Assembly (NCBI GenBank): GCA_029243025.1
Contig: JAQWSU010000060.1
Span: forward strand, 1-64,000
Origin: Pirellulaceae bacterium
GTDB lineage: Bacteria > Planctomycetota > Planctomycetia > Pirellulales > Pirellulaceae
DNA length: 64,000 nucleotides
Reading direction: 5' to 3'
Part shown: positions 37,084 to 46,173 of the stretch, piece after piece
Numbering within the stretch: the first letter of the stretch is position 1
How the letters are laid out: each line of letters starts with the position of its first letter
Program-made: the position numbers and the translations under genes
The notes under the pieces: model-generated
Told to the model about the DNA's origin: nothing
Seen by the model: only the letters and a program-made list of their open reading frames with translations
Database searches by the model: none

Positions 37084-38202
37084 ATGCAAAACTTTTTGTT
37101 CGCGATTTCGTGCTTTGTTTGCTTGGCTTGCACCGTGTGTGGCCAGACGGTTGAGAAACCGCCGTTGCGAGTGGTGGTGGCGGGGCTTTCGCATGATCAC
37201 GTTCATGCCGTTCTGCGACGTCATCTCCGGGGGGATCTCCAAATTGTCGGAATTGCAGAGTCAAACCGTGAGTTAGCGAAGCGGCATGCCGATCGGTACG
37301 GCTTTAAGATCGATCTGGTTTCGAATTCGCTTGCTGATCTGCTTGAGAAGACAGAACCTGAAGTGGTTTGCGACTATGGTTCGATTTACGGTCACCTGAA
37401 CACGGTTCAGATTTGCGCACCGCGAGGCGTTGACGTGATGGTTGAGAAACCTCTGGCGGTTAGTTTAGAGCACGTGCGTGTGATGGAACGCTTGGCGGCA
37501 AAGCATGGAATCAACCTAATTACCAATTATGAAACGACTTGGTATGCCAGTCATCTAGCGGCTAAACGCTTGTTAACCGAAGCAGCGACTTTGGGTGAAA
37601 TTAGAAAAATCGTTGTGCATGATGGGCATCCTGGTCCTGCAGAAATTGGTTGCAGTCAGGAATTTCTCGCTTGGCTAACTGATCCTCGCTTGAATGGTGG
37701 CGGTGCATTGACTGATTTTGGTTGTTATGGCGCCAATCTGTCCACTTGGTTCATGAACGGGCAGAGGCCAACCAGTGTGACTGCGGTGACTCAACAGATA
37801 AAACCTGATCGGTATCCTCAGGTTGATGATGAAGCTACCCTGGTGCTGACCTATCCGAAGGCTCAAGCAATTGTGCAGGCGAGTTGGAATTGGAATTACA
37901 ACAGAAAAGATATTGAAATCTATTGCCAGCATGGCTTCGTTCACTGTCTCAATTCGAAGCAGATGCGGACAATGCGTCCCCCATCGAATGAGGTAATGGG
38001 GCAGGTCGCTCCACCGATTTCTGCACCGCACGGTGATCCGTTTGAATATCTAGCTGAGGTGGTGAGGGGAACGATCCAAGTCAAGCCGACCGATCTATCG
38101 TCATTGCAGAATAACGTAACGGTCGTTGAGATCCTGGAGGCAGCGAAGATTTCTGCTGACACATCAAGAACGGTTCGGATGGACGAATTGAAAGCCGACT
38201 GA
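37084..38202 (+). CDS. Exported Gfo/Idh/MocA family oxidoreductase
   Basis: 372 residues from ATG 37084 with AGGTG upstream (37051 and 37066 are other starts). An N-terminal signal peptide, MQNFLFAISCFVCLACTVCG, precedes the Rossmann domain LRVVVAGLSHDHVHAVLRRH, in which the usual GxGxxG is changed to GLSHDH. VMVEKPLAVSLEHVRVMERL carries the conserved EKP. GGGALTDFGCYGANLSTWFM is the substrate-binding/C-terminal domain signature. Planctomycetes have large secreted expansions of this family, mostly linked to sugar or polyol metabolism. The altered nucleotide loop means redox activity is uncertain. Confidence 0.85.
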   Translation: MQNFLFAISCFVCLACTVCGQTVEKPPLRVVVAGLSHDHVHAVLRRHLRGDLQIVGIAESNRELAKRHADRYGFKIDLVSNSLADLLEKTEPEVVCDYGSIYGHLNTVQICAPRGVDVMVEKPLAVSLEHVRVMERLAAKHGINLITNYETTWYASHLAAKRLLTEAATLGEIRKIVVHDGHPGPAEIGCSQEFLAWLTDPRLNGGGALTDFGCYGANLSTWFMNGQRPTSVTAVTQQIKPDRYPQVDDEATLVLTYPKAQAIVQASWNWNYNRKDIEIYCQHGFVHCLNSKQMRTMRPPSNEVMGQVAPPISAPHGDPFEYLAEVVRGTIQVKPTDLSSLQNNVTVVEILEAAKISADTSRTVRMDELKAD

Positions 38203-38218
38203 TTTGAGGCCTCTTCGG

Positions 38219-38590
38219 CTATCTCGGATCGTGAAAACGATATCCCACGCCACGAATCGTTTCGATCAACTTGGCCTAACTGCTGAGCTTTTTGCGAAGG
38301 GCTCGAATGTGCACATCGATCGTTCGTTCCAGAACGATCGCATCGTCACCGAGTGCTGCGTCGATTAGCTCTGGACGACGAAAACCCCTTCCCATGTGTC
38401 TCATCAGCGCTTTCAGCAGAAGAAAGTCACTCTTGGTGAGCTGCGAATTTCTCCGCCGGGTTGGTTGACCGTAATCAGCCAGCCGTTTTCAACGGAGTGC
38501 GCGCATTGCTGACCAAATCGTCGACTTGATGCACTTTCGCCAGCACACGGACGCTGAGCCTGAACAACTCCATGGCCATGGTTTAAGTTC
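38219..38590 (-). pseudogene. Degenerate OmpR-family response regulator (C-terminal DNA-binding part)
   Basis: On the minus strand the winged-helix domain is readable: [20 protein letters not shown], then [17 protein letters not shown], a TAG at 38276-38278, then AKLIETIRGVGYRFHDPR and a final TAG at 38219-38221. The in-frame TAG falls between the recognition-helix region and the last hairpin, where intact family members read on. Further upstream (to about 38590), fragments like AMELFRLSVRVLAKV and [12 protein letters not shown] look like the linker in shifted frames. The receiver domain is absent. This is a decayed two-component regulator. Boundaries upstream are approximate. Confidence 0.7.
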
Positions 38591-38623
38591 GGTTCGAGCC
38601 CGACACGGTGGGTCGGTGGGTCG

Positions 38624-38884
38624 GTGGGTGGCAATGTGCTGCGCTTGACTCCGACCGAATTTAAATTGCTCTGGAAATTGGCTAGCCGTCCTGGATACGT
38701 GTTGTCTCGCAACGAATTAACCAAGCTTTGTAAAGGAGCCGATGGGGCAACGGCCGTTCAGTCGCGGACCATCGATGCTCATATTAAATCGATTCTTCGT
38801 AAATTGTCAGAACGATCGAGGCTCATCGAAACGGTGCACGGTGTTGGCTATCGGTTTCAAGAGCCCTCCGCCGTTGTCGGCTGA
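38624..38884 (+). pseudogene. Response-regulator winged-helix domain without a receiver
   Basis: An intact 86-residue OmpR/PhoB-type DNA-binding domain: NVLRLTPTEFKLLWKLASRP, RNELTKLCKGADGATAV, QSRTIDAHIKSILRKLSE and LIETVHGVGYRFQEP. The usual 120-residue receiver with the phosphorylated Asp is missing: the upstream sequence is a GGTCGGTGG-type repeat and the opposite-strand remnant. GTG 38624 has no ribosome binding site. Either a fragment of a broken gene or a stand-alone DNA-binding protein; a fragment is more likely. It points away from the remnant on the other strand and is a different paralogue. Confidence 0.65.
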
Positions 38885-39733
38885 ACCTGGGCGATGCCCA
38901 GGTATTGTTCTTCCTCATTAAGTCAATTCAAAAATAAAATCTCCACTGCTAACCAGTGAGGCCGGCCCGTAGCGGAAGCCGGCTCAATCGAAATCGATGA
39001 CCAGAATTGGGAAGGATTAGCATCGGTTTTTCACTTGAATGCTACCGCATTGAGGGCCGCGAAGGTGAGAGCGAGGCCTGTCAGCCGCCGCCGCAGAAAA
39101 TGGAAATGATCGGGTTTGGCAGCGTTTACAGTCGATTCGCCCTCAGGATGTGAATGGAAAGAAACATGCGCGGACGCAGTCGGTCGATTGAATCAACGGT
39201 TGCACGTTTTACACCGCGGCGATTTCTCGATATACTGAAGCGGATAATACGAGCGATTGCGCTCAAGCCTTCGGTAATCACGAACTGGTGGTTGAAAGCT
39301 CTTTCTTTCGCGGTTTGCAGCTCTGCGCGGAGTGCTGGCGGTAGTTCTGTTCACGTCGGTTTGAAGGGAAGGAGCGTCGTGGTTAGCAGGCTGCTTTTGG
39401 GCGGTTTTCGCGTTCGTGTTTCTAACGTCGGCTCCGCACGACTCGCTTGGCGTTGGTGATACTGCATTCGACTTCATTATTGCAACGCCATCGTCGAAAG
39501 ATGTTCAAGTATTTGAGCTTTGTGCCGCACTAAAAGCGATACTTTTGTTGCGTTGCCTTCCAGGATGGGTGGAAGCGTTGATCAGGACGATCATGCACGG
39601 TTTAAAGGAACAGTTAGAAAGAAAAGATGACTTGAAGCGAAGCTGGTTTGTTTTCGTCGCCAGATCACGATAACGAACATTCACAGCGGGCATCGAAACG
39701 CTTTGGGCGGGTCCATCCAATCGGGAGAACAAC
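38885..39733. other. Intergenic region, no supported gene
   Basis: About 850 bases. Plus and minus frames of 79-101 codons have basic, low-complexity translations with no recognisable domain and no convincing ribosome binding site. With the neighbouring remnants, this stretch may be decayed sequence. Confidence 0.4.
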
Positions 39734-39946
39734 TTGTTAAGCAAATCCGAACAACGAGTGTTGCGAACCTTTCGTCGCTTTTTGATGACTCCAGGCGAAA
39801 TGCTGTGCTTTTATGGTCCCAATTTGAAGCAAGATAAAGCGACCCTTGAGTTACTGGCCGACAAAGAATTTCTGGTCAAAGAAAAATTCCAAGGCGGATA
39901 CTCTCTGACGAAAGCAGGCTTTGCCGCAATGAACTCCTGCGAGTGA
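39734..39946 (+). CDS. Small winged-helix-like protein, 70 aa
   Basis: Start TTG 39734 with GGGAG at 39721-39725. The product (LSKSEQRVLRTFRRFLMTPG, then EMLCFYGPNLKQDKATLELL, ADKEFLVKEKFQGGYSLTKA, GFAAMN) has the pattern of a compact winged-helix: two helices, a third helix DKATLELLADKEFL, and a beta-wing KFQGGYSLTKAG, as in PadR/MarR-type domains that are cut short. It has no effector domain. It is probably DNA-binding or a protein-interaction module; the regulated gene is unknown. Confidence 0.65.
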   Translation: MLSKSEQRVLRTFRRFLMTPGEMLCFYGPNLKQDKATLELLADKEFLVKEKFQGGYSLTKAGFAAMNSCE

Positions 39947-40372
39947 CTCATGAGTAAATTGTGGGCTGCTGTACAGGGCATTACCGGATCCGCCTCTTAA
40001 CTGGTAAGCGGTTACCTCAGACTAGATTTTCTGACGACGCGAAGAGATGAACGGATAACGTGCCTAGGCTTCTTTCAACGCTAGGCCCTTTGATCAACCG
40101 GTTTTTTGGGGACGTCCCGTGATAAGCCGGAGGCAGTTTGTCCTGCGACATGAGTTGGCACATCGTTTCATGCTGCCAAATTCCGGTGATTCTCACCGCT
40201 TGGCTACCTCTAGGTGCAACCGGGTTGAGTAAAAACTATGATAGGGGCTGAGGAGTCATTGGGAACCCTCGGGGCCGGTAATGGTTTTGATAGAAGCGAA
40301 GCATCTTCCGAGGACCGGCGGTATACTCCCGTGCGCTACAAGCGGGATTTCGTAGGATTGAAAGGATAAGCG
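39947..40372. other. Intergenic region before a Gfo/Idh/MocA gene
   Basis: About 425 bases. A weak hairpin GCCTAG/CTAGGC lies at about 40060-40090. No riboswitch or RNA gene was recognised. Confidence 0.4.
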
Positions 40373-41491
40373 ATGAGTAACAAGGCAAAGGTAGCCATGG
40401 TTGGATTGGGATTTGGAGCTGAGTTTATTCCGATCTATCAACAGCATCCGCAAGCCGAGGTTGTGGCCCTCTGTCGTCGGAACGAGTCTGAGTTAAACAA
40501 GGTCGGCGAACAATTTGGGATCTCGAAGCGATATACGAACTATGACGATGTGTTGAATGATGCGGACATCGATTATGTCCACATTAACAGTCCGATCCCG
40601 GACCATGCATGGATGTCTTTAAAAGCGCTCGATGCCGGAAAGCATGTGATGTGCACGGTTCCCATGGCGACGACCATCGATGAGTGTCGGCAGATCGTGG
40701 ATAAAGTCCAATCAACCGGACTGAAATACATGATGGCTGAGACTGTTGTCTACAGTCGGGAGTTCCTTTTCATCAAAGAACTCTATGACAAAGGTGAGCT
40801 AGGAAAGATTCAACATCTTGCCGCATCGCATCCCCAGGATATGGACGGTTGGCCGAGCTATTGGGAGGAAATGATCCCAATGCATTACGCGACTCACGTT
40901 GTTAGTCCCTGTTTAGGGCTTTTGGACGGTACCGCAGAATTTGTCAGCTGTTTTGGTAGTGGTACGGTAAGGGATGACATTGCGAAGAAATCTGGTAATC
41001 AATTTGCCGTTGAATCGTGCCACATCAAAGTCAAAGACAGCGATGTGACGGCGCACATTTGGAGATTTCTCTACGACGTGGCGCGTCAATATCGTGAGAG
41101 TTTTGATGTCTACGGAACAAACCGAAGCTTTGAATGGACTTTGATCGAAAACGAACCTCATGTAATCCACACGGCCAAGAAAACTGAGGCGGAGATTCCA
41201 GAAAAAATCGAAGTTCCGGATTTTGCTCATCGACTTCCGGAAGCGATCCGTCGCTTTACTCAACCGGCTGAGATTCATGATTCTGAGCATTTGTCGTTTG
41301 TGCAAGGTGGTGGCCACGGTGGATCTCATCCCCATTTGGTACACGAATTTGTAAGTGCACTGATGGAGGACCGAGATCCATGGCCAAACGCGGTGCAATC
41401 TGCGAATTGGACTTGTGTTGGGATTTGTGCTCACGAATCGGCCGTTAAGGGCGGTGAAATTGTTCGCTTACCTAAGTTCACGTTGGCGTAG
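40373..41491 (+). CDS. Gfo/Idh/MocA family oxidoreductase (cytosolic)
   Basis: 372 residues with no signal peptide, from ATG 40373 after AAAGGA. KVAMVGLGFGAEFIPIYQQH carries the GxGxxG Rossmann motif. YVHINSPIPDHAWMSLKALD matches the second half of the nucleotide site. GKHVMCTVPMATTIDECRQI replaces the usual EKP with TVP, so the Lys that supports catalysis appears to be missing. A histidine-rich GGGHGGSHPHLVHEFV segment near the C-terminus is characteristic of this subgroup. The next gene begins 41 bases downstream on the same strand, so an operon with the ThuA/cytochrome protein is likely, suggesting a role in sugar or glycan degradation. Confidence 0.88.
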   Translation: MSNKAKVAMVGLGFGAEFIPIYQQHPQAEVVALCRRNESELNKVGEQFGISKRYTNYDDVLNDADIDYVHINSPIPDHAWMSLKALDAGKHVMCTVPMATTIDECRQIVDKVQSTGLKYMMAETVVYSREFLFIKELYDKGELGKIQHLAASHPQDMDGWPSYWEEMIPMHYATHVVSPCLGLLDGTAEFVSCFGSGTVRDDIAKKSGNQFAVESCHIKVKDSDVTAHIWRFLYDVARQYRESFDVYGTNRSFEWTLIENEPHVIHTAKKTEAEIPEKIEVPDFAHRLPEAIRRFTQPAEIHDSEHLSFVQGGGHGGSHPHLVHEFVSALMEDRDPWPNAVQSANWTCVGICAHESAVKGGEIVRLPKFTLA

Positions 41492-41532
41492 ACTGTCACT
41501 AGCAAGATCGTTTTCATGGATCGAGAGATAAA

Positions 41533-44500
41533 TTGAGAATCGAGCGGAGAATCCTTCCAATGGTGCGTTCAGCTTTATGGCTTCCGTTGTTACTCGTGAG
41601 TTTGTTATCCGGTGCCGCCGAGGCAAAGGATAAGACTCTCAGACTGCTTTTTTTGGGTGATCAAGGCCATCATCAACCTGCGTTACGAGCGCGACAACTG
41701 ATTCCAGTGCTGGCCGATCGGGGCATCCAGGTCGACTATACGGAAGATCTGGGGAAGACATTGTCAGCCGAGAGATTGGCTCAGGTTGATGGTTTGATGC
41801 TTTATGCAAACATCGATCGCATTGAACCGGACCAAGCGGAGGCGTTGTTGAAATTTGTGGCGGATGGCAAGGGATTTATTCCCTTGCATTGTGCCTCCTA
41901 TTGTTTTCGCAACAACGATGACATCGTTGCTCTGATGGGAGCTCAATTTCAACGACATGGAACGGGGATCTTTCGCGTCAAGCCCCATGCGCCTGCTGAT
42001 GCCCATCCAATCATGGATGGTTATGGAGGGTTTGAGAGTTGGGATGAAACTTATGTGCACACCAAGCACAACGAACGAAACCGGACGGTATTGGAATTTC
42101 GTCAGGAAGGTGGCGAACGCGAGCCGTGGACCTGGGTGAGACGGCATGGCAAGGGGCGTGTTTTTTATACGGCCTGGGGCCATGATCATCGGACCTGGAG
42201 CAATCCGGGCTTCCAAAACCTGGTGGAGCGAGGCATTCGTTGGGCTTGCGGTGATGATCCCAAAAAAGCAGGCCCTTTTACTGATCGGGGAGCTTTTGTC
42301 GTCCCACCGATGACGAAACCGCGAACTGACGTGGCTGCTTTTGAATACGAAGACGTGGGTCCCGAGATCCCCAACTACACTCGCAGTAATCGTTGGGGAG
42401 TCCAAGGGGATCCCATGACTCGAATGCAAAAACCGGTTTCGTCGAGCGAGTCAATTAAGCACTTCGTGACGCCGACCGATTTTGAAATGGAATTATTTGT
42501 TGATGAGACCCAACTGGCTTCCAAGCCGATCGCGATGAATTGGGATGAGCGTGGGCGGCTTTGGGTCTGTGAAACAGTTGATTATCCGAATGAGTTACAG
42601 AACGAGAATCGTGGCAATGACTTGATTGAGATCGCTGAGGATACGAACGGGGATGGACGGGCCGATCGTATTACTTGCTTTGCTGACGGCTTGAGCATTC
42701 CGACTGCCATGCTGCCATTTCAGAATGCTTGCATCGTTCAGAACGGGACTGAAACGCTTTATCTTGCCGACACGGACGGTGACGGGGTGGCTGATTTACG
42801 GCACGATTTGATCCGGGGATGGACTCTGGGAGACACGCACGGCGGCGTCAGTAATTTCCGCTTGGGGCTGGACAATTGGATCTACGCCATGCAGGGCTAC
42901 AACAATTCTTCGCCGGAAATTGACGGCCAAGCTCGCCAATCATTTCGGATGGGGTTTTGGCGTTTTAAAATTGATGTTGGCGATCCGGCGAAGGGGACTC
43001 CGCCTCGCGTGACCGCGTTGGAGTTCCTGCGTTCCACCAATAACAACACTTGGGGGCTTGGTATTAGTGAAGAAGGATTAGTTTTTGGTTCGACTGCAAA
43101 TCGGAATCCAAGCTGTTTCATGCCGGTGGCGAATCGGTATTACGAACGGGTCCGAGGTTGGTCGCCTTCGGTGTTGGGATCGATTGCTGACAATCATTTG
43201 TTTGATCCGGTGACCGACAAAGTGCGACAAGTGGATCAGCATGGTGGTTACACGGCAGGCGCGGGGCACGCTTTGTATACGGCTCGAGCCTACCCCAAGA
43301 GCTGGTGGAACCGGACCGCGTTCGTTTGTGGTCCCACTGGAAAACTTGTGGGAGCCTTTGTGCTCACTCCAGATGGCGCCGGTTTTCGATCGACGAGCCC
43401 GACCAATCTGGTTGCCAGTGATGATGAATGGACGGCGCCAATCGTGGCTGATGTGGGGCCCGATGGGAATGTTTGGGTGCTGGATTGGTACAACTTTATT
43501 GTGCAGCACAATCCGACACCGCAAGGATTCGAGAATGGTCGCGGGAATGCTTATGAGACCAAGTTGCGCGACAAGACGCGTGGCAGAATTTATCGTGTGG
43601 TTTATCGAGGTTCGAGGGCGGAATCGAGCCACGCAGTCGATTTGGCAAAAGCCGATCCGTTGGCGCGGGTTGCGCAACTAAAGCATCCGTCGATGATTGT
43701 TCGCTTGAACGCGCAACGCTTGCTTGTTGAAAATGGCGACAGAGGGGTTGTGCCACAGCTGATTCAACTCCTGCGCGACCAGTCTCAGGATGAAGTCGGA
43801 CTCAACGTGGGAGCGATGCACGCGCTTTGGACATTGCAAGGTTTGGGAGCTTTCGAAGACTCTGATACTGCCGCAGTCGCCGTAGCGATTGAGGCACTGA
43901 GCCATCCTTCGGCAGGCGTGCGAAGAAACGCGTTATTGGCGCTGCCTCCGAATGATCTGAAGCTGGAGGCCGTGCTGGCCAATGAAAGCTACCGCGATGG
44001 ACATCCCCAGGTTCGTTTGGCGGCCATTCTCGCACTCGCGGACCAGTCACCCAACCCGGTTGTCGGTCAGATCCTCGCCGATTTGGCCAGCTCTTCACCA
44101 TTTACCAGCGATCGATGGATCAAGGATGCCTTGACCAGTGCCGCTGCGGTGCATGCGCTTCCGTTTTTGCAGGCCGCAGCAACCAAATCTCAGCCGACTG
44201 AATCACTGCAAACAATTGTTTCGATCGTATCCGAGCACGTGGCGCGGGGTCAGCCAAATGCCGAAACAACCCTGGCCATTGTCTCATCCCTTGACCAAAC
44301 TGATCCAAATCTCTGTCGTACTGTGCTGGCAGGACTCAAACGCGGTTGGTCCCCAACGCATCAGCTCAAACTGGATGCCAAGACCGACCAGGTGCTGCTA
44401 CGGTTACTGGGGAAACTTCCCTCTTCTTCTCGAGCTGATTTCATTTGGTTAGGTGATATTTGGGCGAGTGCGGCGTTGCGACAACACTTGCAAGAAATTG

Positions 44501-46035
44501 TCGATCAATTGACGCGTGAGATTGTCGACACCGACCTGGACGCGACCCCGCGCATCAAGGCGGCCAACCAACTTGTCAGCTTTCGTCCGGACGATGAACA
44601 GGTTGTGACCACTGTCCTTGATCAAGTTACCCCTCAATCGGCCCCCGAATTTTCGGTCGCCATGATCGATGTGTTAAGCATTTGCACTGCCTCCAACCTG
44701 GGGCCGGAAGTGGTTCGTCGGGCTCGCACGATGACGCCTTCGTTGCAAAAGGCCGCCTGGAAGATTTTGCTGGCGCGCCCCCAATCAACGAAAGCCTTAT
44801 TGGCTGCCGTTGCTGCTGGCGAAACGCGTTTATCGGGCTTGACTCTGGATCAAAAAACGGCCCTAAGAGAACATCCTGACCGTTCCTTACGCGATCAGGC
44901 ACGTCAAGTTCTTGCCCAAGATGGTGGCCTGCCTAATCCCGATCGACAAAAGGTGATTGAGCAACTGCTGCCGATTACCCATCGGTCAGGAAGCGTGGGA
45001 AATGGTGTCGCTGTTTTTAAGAAGCAATGCGCTAAATGTCATCAACATGGTGCAATGGGTGAAAATATCGGACCCAATCTGACGGGAATGGCCGTTCATC
45101 CCAAAGAAGAATTACTCGTGCACATTCTTGATCCGAGTCGTAGTGTGGAAGGCAATTACCGCCTCTACACGGTTGTCTTGTCGGATGGTCGAATCCTGAA
45201 CGGAACGCTTGCAAGTGAAACCAAGACCTCGATTGAAATGATTGATGCCGAGGCAAAACGACATCCGATTTCCCGCAATGATATCGACGAGTTGGTTGCC
45301 ACACCAAAATCGCTCATGCCGGAAGGTTTTGAAAAACAGGTGACCGAAAGCGAGTTGACCGATCTGCTCGAATTCTTGACGCACCGAGGCCGTTTTCTAC
45401 CGATTGACCTGCAGAAATATGCAACCATTGTCAGCACGAAAGGCATGTTCAACAGTGAACAGGCCGATGTCGAACGACTTATCTTTGCTGATTGGTCTCC
45501 GAAAAGTTTTCAAGGAATCCCTTTCCAATTGGTTGACCCACAGGGCGATCAGGTCGCAAACGTCATCATGTTGAAGGGGCGGAGTGGTCAAATCCCACCG
45601 AAGATGCCAAATGCCGTCAAGCTGCCCTGTAATTCGACAGCTAAGTCGATTCATCTGTTGAGCGGCATTAGTGGTTGGGGGGCCCAAGCTGCGAAGGAAG
45701 ATGGTGCGGTTTCGGTCGTTTTACGTTTGCATTATGCGGATGGAACGTCCGAGGACCATGGATTGCGGGACGGATATCATTTTGCTGACTACATCGGTCG
45801 TTTTGATGTGCCTGGCTCTGAATTTGCCTTTCCGTTACGTGGACAGCAAGTACGGTATTTGGCAGTCCATCCGCTACGTTCCGAACTCATCGAGTCGATC
45901 GAGTTGATCAAGGGGCCAGACGGCAGTGCACCCGTTGTGATGGCGATCACAGTCGAAGCGTCTACAGATGAAGCGTCTACAGATGAAGCGTCTACAGATG
46001 AAGCGTCTACAGGCAGCCTTGAGACGGGAAGTTGA
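41533..46035 (+). CDS. ThuA + PVC-type membrane dehydrogenase + HEAT + haem c protein
   Basis: 1500 residues from TTG 41533 (GAGAGA upstream; ATG 41560 is an alternative and gives the same signal peptide). The signal is LWLPLLLVSLLSGAAEA. Residues about 33-240 are ThuA-like (LRLLFLGDQGHHQPALRARQ, FIPLHCASYCF, GRVFYTAWGHDHR). Residues about 310-640 form the PVC-type membrane-bound dehydrogenase beta-propeller (AMNWDERGRLWVCETVDYPN, DTNGDGRADRIT). HEAT-like repeats follow (about 700-1120), then a c-type haem domain with CAKCH at residues 1166-1170 and the MPEGFEKQVTESELTDLLEF ending. A 200-residue C-terminal domain ends in a repeat. Such proteins are typical of planctomycetes and probably oxidise sugars outside the cytoplasm. 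Electron acceptor and substrate are unknown. Confidence 0.92.
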   Translation: MRIERRILPMVRSALWLPLLLVSLLSGAAEAKDKTLRLLFLGDQGHHQPALRARQLIPVLADRGIQVDYTEDLGKTLSAERLAQVDGLMLYANIDRIEPDQAEALLKFVADGKGFIPLHCASYCFRNNDDIVALMGAQFQRHGTGIFRVKPHAPADAHPIMDGYGGFESWDETYVHTKHNERNRTVLEFRQEGGEREPWTWVRRHGKGRVFYTAWGHDHRTWSNPGFQNLVERGIRWACGDDPKKAGPFTDRGAFVVPPMTKPRTDVAAFEYEDVGPEIPNYTRSNRWGVQGDPMTRMQKPVSSSESIKHFVTPTDFEMELFVDETQLASKPIAMNWDERGRLWVCETVDYPNELQNENRGNDLIEIAEDTNGDGRADRITCFADGLSIPTAMLPFQNACIVQNGTETLYLADTDGDGVADLRHDLIRGWTLGDTHGGVSNFRLGLDNWIYAMQGYNNSSPEIDGQARQSFRMGFWRFKIDVGDPAKGTPPRVTALEFLRSTNNNTWGLGISEEGLVFGSTANRNPSCFMPVANRYYERVRGWSPSVLGSIADNHLFDPVTDKVRQVDQHGGYTAGAGHALYTARAYPKSWWNRTAFVCGPTGKLVGAFVLTPDGAGFRSTSPTNLVASDDEWTAPIVADVGPDGNVWVLDWYNFIVQHNPTPQGFENGRGNAYETKLRDKTRGRIYRVVYRGSRAESSHAVDLAKADPLARVAQLKHPSMIVRLNAQRLLVENGDRGVVPQLIQLLRDQSQDEVGLNVGAMHALWTLQGLGAFEDSDTAAVAVAIEALSHPSAGVRRNALLALPPNDLKLEAVLANESYRDGHPQVRLAAILALADQSPNPVVGQILADLASSSPFTSDRWIKDALTSAAAVHALPFLQAAATKSQPTESLQTIVSIVSEHVARGQPNAETTLAIVSSLDQTDPNLCRTVLAGLKRGWSPTHQLKLDAKTDQVLLRLLGKLPSSSRADFIWLGDIWASAALRQHLQEIVDQLTREIVDTDLDATPRIKAANQLVSFRPDDEQVVTTVLDQVTPQSAPEFSVAMIDVLSICTASNLGPEVVRRARTMTPSLQKAAWKILLARPQSTKALLAAVAAGETRLSGLTLDQKTALREHPDRSLRDQARQVLAQDGGLPNPDRQKVIEQLLPITHRSGSVGNGVAVFKKQCAKCHQHGAMGENIGPNLTGMAVHPKEELLVHILDPSRSVEGNYRLYTVVLSDGRILNGTLASETKTSIEMIDAEAKRHPISRNDIDELVATPKSLMPEGFEKQVTESELTDLLEFLTHRGRFLPIDLQKYATIVSTKGMFNSEQADVERLIFADWSPKSFQGIPFQLVDPQGDQVANVIMLKGRSGQIPPKMPNAVKLPCNSTAKSIHLLSGISGWGAQAAKEDGAVSVVLRLHYADGTSEDHGLRDGYHFADYIGRFDVPGSEFAFPLRGQQVRYLAVHPLRSELIESIELIKGPDGSAPVVMAITVEASTDEASTDEASTDEASTGSLETGS
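45955..46012. repeat. 15-base tandem repeat at the 3' end of the ThuA/cytochrome gene
   Basis: Unit GAAGCGTCTACAGAT in three full copies plus 13 bases of a fourth. In frame it encodes repeated Glu-Ala-Ser-Thr-Asp, an acidic hydrophilic tail just before the C-terminus. Copy changes would only alter tail length. Confidence 0.9.
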
Positions 46036-46108
46036 CAAGGCTTTTCTGGTCGATTGCCAGTCGGGGCACCCATTGAGCAGGGGGGGATGAGGTGTTGGGC
46101 GTTTGAGC

Positions 46109-46141
46109 AAAAAAAAAGCCCGCAGACCGAAGCCTGCGGGC
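46109..46141 (-). terminator. Rho-independent terminator of the small lipoprotein gene
   Basis: On the minus strand, stem GCCCGCAG/CTGCGGGC with an 8-base loop is followed by nine T (read as A on the plus strand at 46109-46117). It lies about 32 bases after the stop of the minus-strand gene at 46174. Confidence 0.9.
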
Positions 46142-46173
46142 CAACCCCCCTGGTTGTTCTTTCCGTGCGTTGG

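Noticed and set aside
38413-38724. 103-codon minus frame
   Set aside because: Crosses the response-regulator remnants out of frame; only a short part matches the decayed linker.
39154-39459. 101-codon plus frame
   Set aside because: Basic, low-complexity translation with no domain.
40020-40372. Possible riboswitch before the Gfo/Idh/MocA gene
   Set aside because: Only a weak hairpin was found; no conserved riboswitch core could be recognised.
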